A stretch of 25,404 bases of DNA from NCBI GenBank assembly GCA_904419095.1, contig CAJFQT010000008.1, positions 1-25,404 on the forward strand, given 5' to 3'. The position numbers and the translations under genes are program-made. The DNA is from an uncultured Clostridia bacterium (lineage in GTDB: Bacteria; Bacillota; Clostridia; TANB77; CAG-508). Below are positions 8,035-14,896 of the stretch, in pieces. A model generated the notes under the pieces. It did not search any database. It worked only from the letters and a program-made list of their open reading frames with translations, and was not told the DNA's origin. Positions within the stretch are counted from its first letter, which is position 1, and the number at the start of each line of letters is the position of its first letter.

Positions 8035-8051
8035 AATTAATTTGGACTTTT
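8013..8051. terminator. Hairpin terminator after the IbrB-like gene
   Basis: Perfect 10-bp arms AAAAGTCCAA (8013-8022) and TTGGACTTTT (8042-8051) enclose a 19-nt loop, with T-rich sequence after the hairpin on both strands. It lies about 35 bp past the stop of the ParB-domain gene and overlaps the first candidate start codon of the next small gene. It probably ends the three-gene cassette transcript. Confidence 0.6.
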
Positions 8052-8084
8052 TTTTGTAAAATATACTTTTTTATTTTATAAATA

Positions 8085-8633
8085 TCATTTTTTGTCTCTA
8101 TGTATTGCTTTTTCTTTCATGTTTATTTCAAATTCTTCCCAAGATTTGCTAAATTTATGATTTGCAAACATATCTTTTAGACCTGTCATTTGTTTTAGTC
8201 TAATTATTTCGTCTAATTCCATTCCTAAGTGTTTTGAGATTTCTTTTTCTGACCAACCATTTTCTGTTAACATTAGTACAATGTGTGACATATCTGCAAT
8301 TTGATGTGTTCCTCTTGCTCTATTGTGCCTAATTGTACTTGCTATTCTGTTTTCTAAGTCTTTGTCAATTGTTACTATTGGTATTTGTTTTAGATGGAAA
8401 TATTCTTTTGCACATCTATATCTATGAAATCCGTCTACTACTATGTATATGTCTTTTTCTTTATCATAGTATGTTACTATTGGTTGTGTGTATCCATCTT
8501 CTTCAATAGAATGTTTTAATAGTTCCATTTCTGGTGGTGCTACTTTGTTTGGGTTGTAATCATTTGCAATTACTTTGTCTATATCTACCATTTTTACATT
8601 TAATACTGGAAATTCTATTTCTTTCTCGCTCAT
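8085..8633 (-). CDS. ParB/Srx-domain protein, IbrB-like
   Basis: This 182-residue protein carries a ParB/sulfiredoxin-type domain at the N-terminus (MVDIDKVIANDYNPNKVAPP, the GYTQPIVTY strand, VDGFHRYRCA near residues 68-77) and a helical C-terminal part. The C-terminal part includes an ENGWSEKEISKHLGM helix-turn-helix-like region, as in ParB N-terminal plus HTH proteins. Unlike chromosomal ParB it is short and has no ParA partner. It is the last gene of a cassette that starts with an IbrA-like PAPS-reductase-family protein, and IbrA/IbrB pairs are known from E. coli and many phages and islands. ParB/Srx domains can bind or hydrolyse nucleotides, so a nucleotide-dependent role with IbrA is plausible. 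The start follows AGAAGGT; the gap to the preceding gene is 13 bp. Confidence 0.8.
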   Translation of the reverse strand: MSEKEIEFPVLNVKMVDIDKVIANDYNPNKVAPPEMELLKHSIEEDGYTQPIVTYYDKEKDIYIVVDGFHRYRCAKEYFHLKQIPIVTIDKDLENRIASTIRHNRARGTHQIADMSHIVLMLTENGWSEKEISKHLGMELDEIIRLKQMTGLKDMFANHKFSKSWEEFEINMKEKAIHRDKK

Positions 8634-8646
8634 TTTTACCTTCTTT

Positions 8647-9048
8647 CTATACTGTTGCTAATTTTTTTACTTCTGTGTCAGCTTCATTTTGAGTGTATAT
8701 CATAACAAAATTTTTATAGTTATTTTCTTCATTTATTTTAAATCCACATTTGGTGTATAAATCTTTGTATAGTTTAGTAACAATACTGTTTTCTATCTTT
8801 TCTTCTTTTATTATTTCATTTAATAATTTCTCTAAATATTTTTCTCTTGTTGTATAGATGTTTTTTATTACATGCTTTTCTATTGATGCAAATGCTACTA
8901 CTTTGTTTTTTTCTAAATAGATATACCATTCTTTATTTTCATCATCATAAATTCTATCATTTGTTTGTCTTTCAACTAATCTTGAACCAAAGAATTTTCC
9001 CATATATTGATAAAATTTTTCGTCTTTATTTGTTATCTTTTTTATCAT
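8647..9048 (-). CDS. Small GNAT-like acetyltransferase between the IbrA- and IbrB-like genes
   Basis: This 133-residue protein has the outline of a reduced GNAT N-acetyltransferase: a WYIYLEKNKVVAFASIEKHV strand pair, a helix with YTTREKYLEKLLNEII at the usual acetyl-CoA region, and TKLYKDLYTKCGFKI, resembling the Y-x-K-x-GF motif at the end of GNAT domains. The classic RxxGxG/A pyrophosphate loop is not obvious, so activity is uncertain. It sits 23 bp after the IbrA-like gene and 13 bp before the IbrB-like gene, on the same strand, so the three are certainly co-transcribed. The substrate is unknown. It may act on a protein or nucleotide handled by its neighbours, or it may be a protective/antidote component. 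Confidence 0.6.
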   Translation of the reverse strand: MIKKITNKDEKFYQYMGKFFGSRLVERQTNDRIYDDENKEWYIYLEKNKVVAFASIEKHVIKNIYTTREKYLEKLLNEIIKEEKIENSIVTKLYKDLYTKCGFKINEENNYKNFVMIYTQNEADTEVKKLATV

Positions 9049-9071
9049 ATTTATTTTTCCTTTCTTTGTTA

Positions 9072-10358
9072 TTATTCGTTTACTGCAATTATTTTTTGTA
9101 ATGTTTTATCATCTGTTATTGTATTTTTGTTTAGTAGATTGTCCCATTTGTGTATTAGTCTTTGAAGTTCTCTATCGTCATTTTTTGTTTGTGCAAATGA
9201 TAGTCTTTTCATGTAAAAGTCATTTTTCTCTATTGCTCTTGCTATTCTTCTCCAAGAAATTGCTTTTTTTTGATTTTCTAATTTTACTTCTGCAGTGTCT
9301 GGTATGTCTTCTACTTTTATTCCACTTTTGATTTGGTGCCATATCATAAATTTTTTTATTTTTTGATAGTAGTGTTTCATTAAATCATAGTTGTATATTC
9401 CTATGCTTTCTAATAAAAATACGGTGTATTCTTGCCAAGTCATAAAGTTTGGTTTGCATGATTTTATATTTCCTAGTGCGGTTGTTTTACAATAGATGTT
9501 TCCGAAGTTTACTCCGTTTACTCTATTTAGGACTTTGCCCCATGTTTCATATTCTAATGCTCTAAATTGGTTTAATCCGTTTTTTTGGTCATCTCCAAAT
9601 GGTTGGCATAGCCTTTGCTCATGAATACTTAATCCGTTTTTGTACATCAATTCATAGATATAATTGAATTTTAAATCTAGCTGACTAACTGCTCCCCATA
9701 TGTCTTCTGTTCGCCAATCATAGATTGGATAAAAGTTGTATACGTCTATGTGTTTTTCGTTGAATTTTATTTTTGTTGTCCAGTTATATTCTTTGTATCT
9801 AATTTTCTTATCTTGAAATGCTATTGTTCTAAATCTGTTTAGACTTTCGTCTGTTCTTATTGCTACTCCACATGCTACTGGTGTTTGATATTTTTTTTGA
9901 TACCAATCTGCAAATTGTAGGATAAATTCTTCGAATTCTTCTCCTTTTTTGAACCATGGGAATGGGCAATTTTTGATATTAATACTGTCTTTTGGTAAAT
10001 CTCTTACCCATAATGCTTTGCTTTCTTCTTCCCAACATATCCATTTTGGTTGTAATACTGAGATTGCATTTCTTAGTGCAAGTGGCAATGCAATATGATA
10101 AAAGTCTCTTATTTGTGATAGTTGTTTTAGTTCTTCTATGTGTGCAATTGTGTGCTTGTATTGTGCTTTTAAGTCTATGTATAGTACGTCAAATTTTTTG
10201 TTTAATTTTTTGGCTACTTTGTTTGCTAACTGTACCATTACAGAGCTATCTTTTCCTCCACTTACACTGAAATATATGTTTTCAAAGTTGTTAAAAATTA
10301 TTTCTAGTCTTTCTATTGATGCTTCTAAAACATTTTTTTCTAAATACTTCTTTGGCAT
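9072..10358 (-). CDS. PAPS-reductase-family ATP pyrophosphatase, IbrA-like (DUF3440 type)
   Basis: This 428-residue protein begins with the PP-loop of the PAPS reductase/ATP pyrophosphatase superfamily (SVSGGKDSSVMVQLA; SGGKDSS at residues 33-39). The family adenylates substrates or handles activated sulfur. Further family-like segments are YPIYDWRTEDIWGAV, LCQPFGDDQKNGLNQFRALE and a C-terminal half of the DUF3440 kind found in IbrA. Conserved cysteines (RLCQPFGDD, KSCKPNF, ENCPFPW-like INIKNCPFPW) could bind a metal or iron-sulfur cluster. It is the first gene of a cassette with a GNAT-like and a ParB/Srx-domain gene, and has its own strong promoter. IbrA was named for its effect on immunoglobulin-binding proteins in E. 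coli. Its chemistry is not settled, so I call this family-level only. Confidence 0.85.
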   Translation of the reverse strand: MPKKYLEKNVLEASIERLEIIFNNFENIYFSVSGGKDSSVMVQLANKVAKKLNKKFDVLYIDLKAQYKHTIAHIEELKQLSQIRDFYHIALPLALRNAISVLQPKWICWEEESKALWVRDLPKDSINIKNCPFPWFKKGEEFEEFILQFADWYQKKYQTPVACGVAIRTDESLNRFRTIAFQDKKIRYKEYNWTTKIKFNEKHIDVYNFYPIYDWRTEDIWGAVSQLDLKFNYIYELMYKNGLSIHEQRLCQPFGDDQKNGLNQFRALEYETWGKVLNRVNGVNFGNIYCKTTALGNIKSCKPNFMTWQEYTVFLLESIGIYNYDLMKHYYQKIKKFMIWHQIKSGIKVEDIPDTAEVKLENQKKAISWRRIARAIEKNDFYMKRLSFAQTKNDDRELQRLIHKWDNLLNKNTITDDKTLQKIIAVNE

Positions 10359-10386
10359 AATTTACCTTCTTTCCTTGGTAAATTAT
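10357..10386. promoter_or_regulatory. Perfect palindrome spanning RBS and start of the IbrA-like gene (operator or hairpin)
   Basis: Ten-base arms ATAATTTACC (10357-10366) and GGTAAATTAT (10377-10386) surround a 10-bp centre holding the ribosome binding site. The downstream arm contains part of the start codon and the upstream arm overlaps the -10 box. As DNA this is a good position for a repressor operator. As RNA it would place the ribosome binding site in a loop with the AUG at the base of the stem. Confidence 0.6.
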
Positions 10387-10410
10387 AACATTTTTGTAAC
10401 ATTTGGGCAA
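10382..10410 (-). promoter_or_regulatory. Sigma-A promoter of the IbrA/GNAT/IbrB cassette
   Basis: On the minus strand TTGCCC (10405-10410) and a perfect TATAAT (10382-10387) are separated by 17 bp. Transcription would begin very close to the ribosome binding site, giving a leader of only about 15-20 nt. The -10 box overlaps the palindrome at 10357-10386 and the -35 lies three bases from the Spo0A-box-like site. Confidence 0.75.
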
Positions 10411-10412
10411 TA

Positions 10413-10421
10413 GTTGTCGAA
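10413..10421 (+). promoter_or_regulatory. Spo0A-box-like site next to the cassette's -35
   Basis: GTTGTCGAA matches the known 0A box (TTTGTCRAA) at eight of nine positions and has the exact core TGTCGAA. It sits just upstream of the -35 box of the IbrA-like cassette, where 0A boxes of Spo0A-activated sigma-A promoters lie. Spo0A itself is the next gene upstream. A single short site can occur by chance. Confidence 0.4.
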
Positions 10422-10435
10422 TTAATATATTTTAT

Positions 10436-10500
10436 AATAAAACTTCCAATTTTATTGATTAACATTTTTAATATTAGTCAATAAATTTTGGAAGTTTATT
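10436..10500. terminator. Long hairpin between spo0A and the IbrA-like cassette
   Basis: Near-perfect 23-nt arms (10436-10458 and 10478-10500), both containing ACTTCCAA/TTGGAAGT, enclose a 19-nt loop. The sequence after the hairpin in the spo0A direction is T-rich. It most likely terminates spo0A transcription ahead of the cassette promoter and could work in both directions. Confidence 0.65.
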
Positions 10501-10519
10501 GTTTAATTTATTTTTTTAA

Positions 10520-10573
10520 GGTCCGTCCCAGAAATCCCTTCTAGGAGGGATTTTGAGGACCGTCCCTAAATCC
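10520..10573. repeat. GGGACGG-type REP-like repeat at the spo0A 3' end
   Basis: Nested inverted repeats: GGTCC (10520-10524)/GGACC (10557-10561) outside and AAATCCCT (10532-10539)/AGGGATTT (10546-10553) inside. CCGTCCC followed by AAATCCCT also occurs twice in direct orientation. The spo0A stop codon (10574-10576) is directly adjacent. The sequence differs from the GGAACATTAGGGACAC family at 1381 and 5715, though all share GGGAC-like cores. Confidence 0.65.
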
Positions 10574-11392
10574 CTATGCTGATTTTAGTTCAAGGCGTAG
10601 CTTGTCAGCTATCATTGCTATAAATTCACTGTTTGTGGGTTTTCCTTTGCTTGCTGATATTGTGTAGCCGAAGATGTTTTCTACTGCTTCTTGTTGTCCA
10701 CGTCCCCATGCCACTTCTATGGCGTGGCGTATTGCTCTTTCTACTCTTGATGGGGTTGTGTTGAATTTGCTTGCTATTTTAGGGTATAAACTTTTTGTTA
10801 TTTGGTTTATGACGTCAATGTCGTTGACTACCATTATTATTGCTTCTCTTAGATATTGATACCCTTTTATGTGTGCTGGAACTCCTACTTCGTGTATTAC
10901 GTTTGTTACTTTTGCTTCTAAGTTTTCTTCACTGTTTTGACTGTTTCCTGGTATATCTACATATTTTAACTTTGGTTCTCTTGATATGAAGTTGTTTCCA
11001 TTTTGTGATGGTTTATAATTTTTTAGTTCTCTTATTCTTTTTATTAATAGTTCTATGTCAAAAGGTTTAACCACATAGTATTCTGCTCCTAATGATATTG
11101 CTTTTTGTGTTATTTTGTCTTGCCCAACTGCTGAAAGCATTATACATACTGGTCTTTTACCTCCTTTTATTACATTTATTCTTTCTAATACTCCTATTCC
11201 GTCTAAATGAGGCATTATTACATCTAGCAAAACAACATCTGGTATTGTGTTTGCAATCATATCAATTGCTTCTGTTCCGTCTTTTGCCATTCCTATTACT
11301 TCCATATCTTCTTGGTTTTCTAGATATGCTGCAAGTGTTTGGCTAAAGTCTGGATTGTCATCTGCAATTAATACACTAATTTTTTCTTTCAT
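10574..11392 (-). CDS. spo0A: Spo0A, sporulation master response regulator
   Basis: This 272-residue protein has a receiver domain (residues ~1-125) with acidic pocket Asp11/Asp12, phosphoacceptor Asp57 (VVLLDVIMPHLDG) and the KPFD lysine. It also has the Spo0A-specific C-terminal DNA-binding domain, with hallmark segments HEVGVPAHIKGYQYLREAI, SRVERAIRHAIEVAWGRG and NIFGYTISASKGKPTNSEFI. When phosphorylated, Spo0A binds 0A boxes and starts sporulation. The ATG at 11390-11392 follows AGGAGGG. An in-frame 31-codon extension upstream lacks a ribosome binding site and covers the promoter, so I reject it. Neighbours are not the classical recN-spoIVB order. Its presence with SpoIVFA/B suggests a spore former. 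Confidence 0.96.
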   Translation of the reverse strand: MKEKISVLIADDNPDFSQTLAAYLENQEDMEVIGMAKDGTEAIDMIANTIPDVVLLDVIMPHLDGIGVLERINVIKGGKRPVCIMLSAVGQDKITQKAISLGAEYYVVKPFDIELLIKRIRELKNYKPSQNGNNFISREPKLKYVDIPGNSQNSEENLEAKVTNVIHEVGVPAHIKGYQYLREAIIMVVNDIDVINQITKSLYPKIASKFNTTPSRVERAIRHAIEVAWGRGQQEAVENIFGYTISASKGKPTNSEFIAMIADKLRLELKSA

Positions 11393-11434
11393 AGTTTCCC
11401 TCCTAATTTTTTCTACTGTATTTTCTACATTTGC

Positions 11435-11463
11435 ATTATATCTTTTTATTCGAGGGAATTCAA
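11435..11463 (-). promoter_or_regulatory. Sigma-A promoter of spo0A
   Basis: On the minus strand TTGAAT (11458-11463) and TATAAT (11435-11440) are separated by 17 bp, about 42 nt before the ATG. I looked for a sigma-H promoter of the kind found at B. subtilis spo0A. A CGAAT sequence lies in the spacer but no AGGA-type -35 is properly placed. Confidence 0.7.
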
Positions 11464-11508
11464 TGAAATTGTAAATTTTTTCCATTTTGTTTTATAAAAC
11501 TATCATTT

Positions 11509-12141
11509 TCATATACTTTTATCAATTATTTTTTTATCTAAAATTTTTATTTGTTCCAATATTATATCTTTTTTATTATAATCCTCCATAAATTTTTCTT
11601 TTGTTTCTTCTTCCATTGTCAAAATACAGCTAATATTTTCTAAATAATTTATATTGCTTATATTTATTTTGTTTTTTAGGCAGTAATATTTTAAATTGTC
11701 AAATTGTGAGTATTTTAGATTTACTTGGATTTCAATTCCTAGTACTCTTTTTACTTTTTCTGCTTTTTTTAGTGCTTCTAGTGTTGCTTCTGAGTATGCC
11801 CTTACTAGTCCTCCTGTTCCTAATAGTATTCCTCCAAAATATCTTGTTACTACTACTAGAATATTTCCTAGTTCTTGATTTCTTAAAATGTTTAGCATTG
11901 GTCCTCCTGCTGTTCCTGAAGGTTCTCCATCATCACTTGATTTTTCTATTAAATTCTCTAATTCATATACTCTATATGCTATACAGTTGTGCTTTGCATC
12001 ATAGTATTTCTTTTTTATTTCTTTTATTTTTTCTTCCGCTTCTTTTTGTGTTTCTATTTTTACTATGTTTGCAATAAATTTTGATTTTTTTTCTACTATT
12101 TCTGCCATTTCATCTTTTTTTATCGTAATAAATTCATTCAT
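11509..12141 (-). CDS. yigZ: YigZ/IMPACT family protein
   Basis: This 210-residue protein belongs to the YigZ/IMPACT (UPF0029) family. The N-terminal domain carries the family signature around SSDDGEPSGTAGGPMLNILR and VVTRYFGGILLGTGGLVRAY, followed by a smaller C-terminal domain (~140-210). Eukaryotic IMPACT regulates the GCN2 kinase. The bacterial role is not settled and may involve nucleic acid binding. I chose ATG at 12139-12141, which follows GGGAGAG. It overlaps the stop of the preceding flavoprotein gene (ATGAATGA), suggesting translational coupling. A longer frame starting at 12162 has no ribosome binding site. Ends about 45 bp before the spo0A promoter. Confidence 0.9.
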   Translation of the reverse strand: MNEFITIKKDEMAEIVEKKSKFIANIVKIETQKEAEEKIKEIKKKYYDAKHNCIAYRVYELENLIEKSSDDGEPSGTAGGPMLNILRNQELGNILVVVTRYFGGILLGTGGLVRAYSEATLEALKKAEKVKRVLGIEIQVNLKYSQFDNLKYYCLKNKINISNINYLENISCILTMEEETKEKFMEDYNKKDIILEQIKILDKKIIDKSI

Positions 12142-13405
12142 CACATTCTCTCCCTGCAACATATCCTGTTGAATATGCTATTTGTAAATTGAATCCTCCT
12201 GTGTATCCGTCTACATCTATTATTTCTCCTGCAAAATAGAGTCCTTTTATTTTTTTTGATTCCATATTTTTAGGATTTATTTCTTTTATATTTATTCCTC
12301 CTGCTGTGATTATTGCTTCTTCTATTGGTCTAAATTTTGATATATAGAATTCTAATCCTTTTAATAGTTCTACTAATTTTCTTCTTTCTAGTTTTGTAAT
12401 TTCGTTTACTCTTTTTTCTTTATTTATATTACTTTTTTCTATTATTACTGGTATTAATTTTTGTGGTAATAATTTTTCTAAACTGTTTTTATATTGTTTA
12501 TTTTTTTCTGCACTGAAGTCTCTTAATATTCTGTTGTCCAATTTCTCTTCTTCTAAAGCTGGTTTTAAGTCTATTTTTAACAAGATTTTTCTATCTTTCA
12601 TTAATTGTTTTATGTTTTTATATCTTATTAAATGTGCTGAACTACTTAAGATTATTGGACCTGATACTCCAAAGTGTGTGAATATCATTTCTCCGAAGTC
12701 TTCATATATTATTTTGTTTTTGGTTTTATCTATAATTTGTATTTTTACATTTTTTAAACTAAGCCCTTGTAATTTTTTACATTCTTCTTTTTCATATGTT
12801 TCTAGTGGTACTAATGATGGGTTAAGGTCTGTTATGCTGTGTCCTACTTTCTCTGCAATTTCATATCCGTCACCTGTTGAACCTGTTAATGGATAGCTTT
12901 TTCCTCCTGTTGCTATAATTACTCTGTCACTTAAGATATTTCCTTTGTTTGTTTTTACTCCATATATTTTACTTTCTTCATTATTATTATCTATTAATAG
13001 TTCTTCTGCTTTTGTGTTGTATTTTACTGTTATTTTTAACTCTTCAATTTTTTTTATAAAACAATTTAATACGTCTATTGATTTATCTGTTGTTGGAAAT
13101 ATTCTATTTCCTCTTTCTTCTTTTACAGATAGTCCTTGTTTGTTTAAAAACGAAATTATATCTTTGTTGTCAAATTCATTAAAAACACTATATAAAAATT
13201 TTCCGTTTCCTGGAATGTTTTTTATAAAGTCTTCTATATTTAAAGAAGATGTTATATTACATCTTCCTTTTCCTGTTATTAATAGTTTTTTTCCTAGTCT
13301 ATCATTTTTTTCTAATATTATTACTTCGTTTTTACTGTTTTTCTGTTTTGCCGAGATGGCAGACATCATTCCTGCTGGGCCTCCGCCTATTATTATTATC
13401 TTCAT
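12134..13405 (-). CDS. BaiN/HI0933-family FAD-dependent oxidoreductase
   Basis: This 423-residue flavoprotein has the N-terminal dinucleotide-binding GGGPAGMMSA motif, followed by the family signature NDRLGKKLLITGKGRCNIT (residues ~34-52). It also has the second FAD segment VIIATGGKSYPLTGSTGDGY and the C-terminal GLYFAGEIIDVDGYTGGFNL. The HI0933/YhiN/BaiN family is widespread. One member was named for bile-acid dehydroxylation, but most have no proven substrate, so I do not assign a pathway. The start is ATG with TAAGGAATC upstream. Its upstream region (13428-13460) carries a motif shared with the next upstream gene's leader. It overlaps YigZ by 8 bp. Confidence 0.9.
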   Translation of the reverse strand: MKIIIIGGGPAGMMSAISAKQKNSKNEVIILEKNDRLGKKLLITGKGRCNITSSLNIEDFIKNIPGNGKFLYSVFNEFDNKDIISFLNKQGLSVKEERGNRIFPTTDKSIDVLNCFIKKIEELKITVKYNTKAEELLIDNNNEESKIYGVKTNKGNILSDRVIIATGGKSYPLTGSTGDGYEIAEKVGHSITDLNPSLVPLETYEKEECKKLQGLSLKNVKIQIIDKTKNKIIYEDFGEMIFTHFGVSGPIILSSSAHLIRYKNIKQLMKDRKILLKIDLKPALEEEKLDNRILRDFSAEKNKQYKNSLEKLLPQKLIPVIIEKSNINKEKRVNEITKLERRKLVELLKGLEFYISKFRPIEEAIITAGGINIKEINPKNMESKKIKGLYFAGEIIDVDGYTGGFNLQIAYSTGYVAGRECDE

Positions 13406-13427
13406 TTTGCTTTGATTCCTTATTTTT

Positions 13428-13460
13428 ATTTAGGTTTTTTTGATGGTTTTACCTATAAAC
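13428..13460 (-). promoter_or_regulatory. Leader motif copy A: possible H-type pseudoknot before the flavoprotein gene
   Basis: On the minus strand a GTTT/AAAC stem closes a loop containing TAGGT, and TAGGT can pair with ACCTA after an A-rich linker, forming an H-type pseudoknot. The 3' strand ends 9 nt before AAGGA, the ribosome binding site of the flavoprotein gene. A near-identical motif lies before the next gene (14897-14930). Upstream is AT-rich DNA with two copies of an ATAGTAAAATTCAAAA-like sequence, whose TAAAAT could be a -10. Confidence 0.5.
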
Positions 13461-13625
13461 ACTTTTTATTTTTTGTTTTTTGAATTTTACTATTTTTTTA
13501 TCTTACTATTTATTTTTGAATTTTACTATTTTTCTTTTCTATATTTTTAGTTTTTATATTTTTACTTTCATCTTTGCTATTCTATCTTATATTTAGAATG
13601 TCTCCTTTATATATCTCTTTATATT

Positions 13626-14852
13626 CTATTTTTCCATTTCTTCTATTGCTTTTATGATTCCATATTTTCCATAGTCATATGTTAGTCCACCTTGCATATA
13701 TGCTATGTATGGCTCTCTAATTGGTCCATCACAACTTAATTCTATTGTTGAGCCTTCTGTGAATGTTCCTGCTGCCATAATTATTTCATCTTCATATCCT
13801 CCCATTGGACTTGGCATTGGTATTACATTTGAGTCTATTGGTGATCCTTTTTGAATTCCTTGGCAGAATTTTACTAAATTTTCTTTACTTCCTAATGCTA
13901 TTGTTTGTACTATATCTGCTCTTTCTTCATTATATTTAGGCGATACTTCATATCCTAGTTTTTCCAATATACAGCTTGCAAATATTGCTGTTTTTACACT
14001 ACTTGCTACTACTTGTGGTGCGAAGAATAACCCTTTTAATAATAATGGATTTTGGTTTAGTGATGGTCCTATTTCTTTTCCTATTCCAGGTGCTGTTAAT
14101 CTTTCTGCACATAGTTCTATTAAATCTCTTTTTCCTACAATATATGCTCCACTTGTTGCTATTCCTGCTCCTAAATTTTTCATTAATGAACCTACTGCTA
14201 TGTCTGCTCCTACTTCTATTGGTTCTTTTTCTTGTACAAATTCTCCATAACAGTTGTCTACCATTATTATTGCTTCTTTGTTTACTTTTCTTATTTCTTT
14301 TATTACATTTTCGATTTTTTCTATGCTTAAACTGTCTCTTGTTGAGTATCCTCTTGACCTTTGAATTTCTATTAGTTTTATATCATTTTTTATTAGTCTT
14401 TCTTGAATTTTTTGTATGTCAAAATTATTCCCTACTAAGTCTATTTGCTCATATTCTACTCCATATGCTTTTAAAGAACTCTTGCTTACTTCTTTTCCTG
14501 TTCCTATTACTGTTTGTAATGTGTCATATGGTGCTCCTGTTATGCTAAGCATTTTTTCTCCTGATCTTAATAATGCTGATAGTGTAATTGCTAATGCATG
14601 TGTTCCTGATATGAATTGTGCTCTTACTAGACTATCTTCTGCTTTAAATATTTTTGCATATATTTCTTCAATTTTATTTCGCCCTGCTTCATCTATTCCA
14701 TATCCTGTTGATGATGATAAATGCATTTCTTGTAAATTGCATTCTTGAAATGCTTGTATTACTTTTATACTGTTTTTTGTGCATATTTCATCTACTTTTT
14801 TTAAATATGGTTCAATTTCTTTTTCTACTTTTTTTATTAGTTCTTGGTTCAT
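13626..14852 (-). CDS. ynbB: PLP enzyme, aluminium resistance/methionine gamma-lyase-like family (YnbB type)
   Basis: This 408-residue protein is a fold-type I PLP enzyme of the family annotated as aluminium resistance protein or putative methionine gamma-lyase (B. subtilis YnbB). It contains SSSTGYGIDEAGRNKIEEIY, FISGTHALAITLSALLRSGE, IIMVDNCYGEF with Asp199 for the PLP nitrogen, and AVGSLMKNLGAGIA with Lys225 as the likely Schiff-base lysine. Substrate is uncertain; the C-S lyase name rests on family similarity. The ATG at 14850-14852 has only a weak adjacent ribosome binding site. A strong AAGGAG lies ~27 nt upstream, separated by a small hairpin. A consensus-like promoter and the pseudoknot-like motif lie further upstream. 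Confidence 0.88.
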   Translation of the reverse strand: MNQELIKKVEKEIEPYLKKVDEICTKNSIKVIQAFQECNLQEMHLSSSTGYGIDEAGRNKIEEIYAKIFKAEDSLVRAQFISGTHALAITLSALLRSGEKMLSITGAPYDTLQTVIGTGKEVSKSSLKAYGVEYEQIDLVGNNFDIQKIQERLIKNDIKLIEIQRSRGYSTRDSLSIEKIENVIKEIRKVNKEAIIMVDNCYGEFVQEKEPIEVGADIAVGSLMKNLGAGIATSGAYIVGKRDLIELCAERLTAPGIGKEIGPSLNQNPLLLKGLFFAPQVVASSVKTAIFASCILEKLGYEVSPKYNEERADIVQTIALGSKENLVKFCQGIQKGSPIDSNVIPMPSPMGGYEDEIIMAAGTFTEGSTIELSCDGPIREPYIAYMQGGLTYDYGKYGIIKAIEEMEK

Positions 14853-14861
14853 TTTTTTCTT

Positions 14862-14879
14862 GGATATATTTGTATATCC
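14862..14879 (-). promoter_or_regulatory. Small hairpin between a strong Shine-Dalgarno and the ynbB start
   Basis: Perfect 7-bp arms GGATATA and TATATCC enclose a 4-nt loop. AAGGAGAA (14880-14887) lies just 5' of it in the transcript and the ATG nine bases 3' of it. Folding would bring the distant Shine-Dalgarno to working distance of the start codon, so the hairpin may be part of initiation control. Confidence 0.45.
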
Positions 14880-14896
14880 TTCTCCTTGTTTAATAT

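Noticed and set aside
8085..8633. Chromosome-partitioning ParB
   Set aside because: Too short, no ParA neighbour, no parS-like site seen, and context matches IbrB-type proteins.
8085..10358. Dnd/Ssp phosphorothioation system
   Set aside because: The PP-loop protein resembles DndC only at superfamily level, and no DndA, DndB, DndD, DndE or SspE-like genes are present.
11393..11485. 31-residue N-terminal extension of Spo0A
   Set aside because: It covers the promoter, has no ribosome binding site and is absent from the family; the internal ATG has AGGAGGG.
13976..14548. Long plus-strand frame rich in leucine, antisense to the PLP enzyme gene
   Set aside because: Low-complexity Leu/Phe translation from AT-rich antisense DNA, no ribosome binding site, and the opposite strand encodes a clear enzyme. 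Similar leucine-rich antisense frames at 252-614, 11706-12077 and 6404-6760 are rejected for the same reason.
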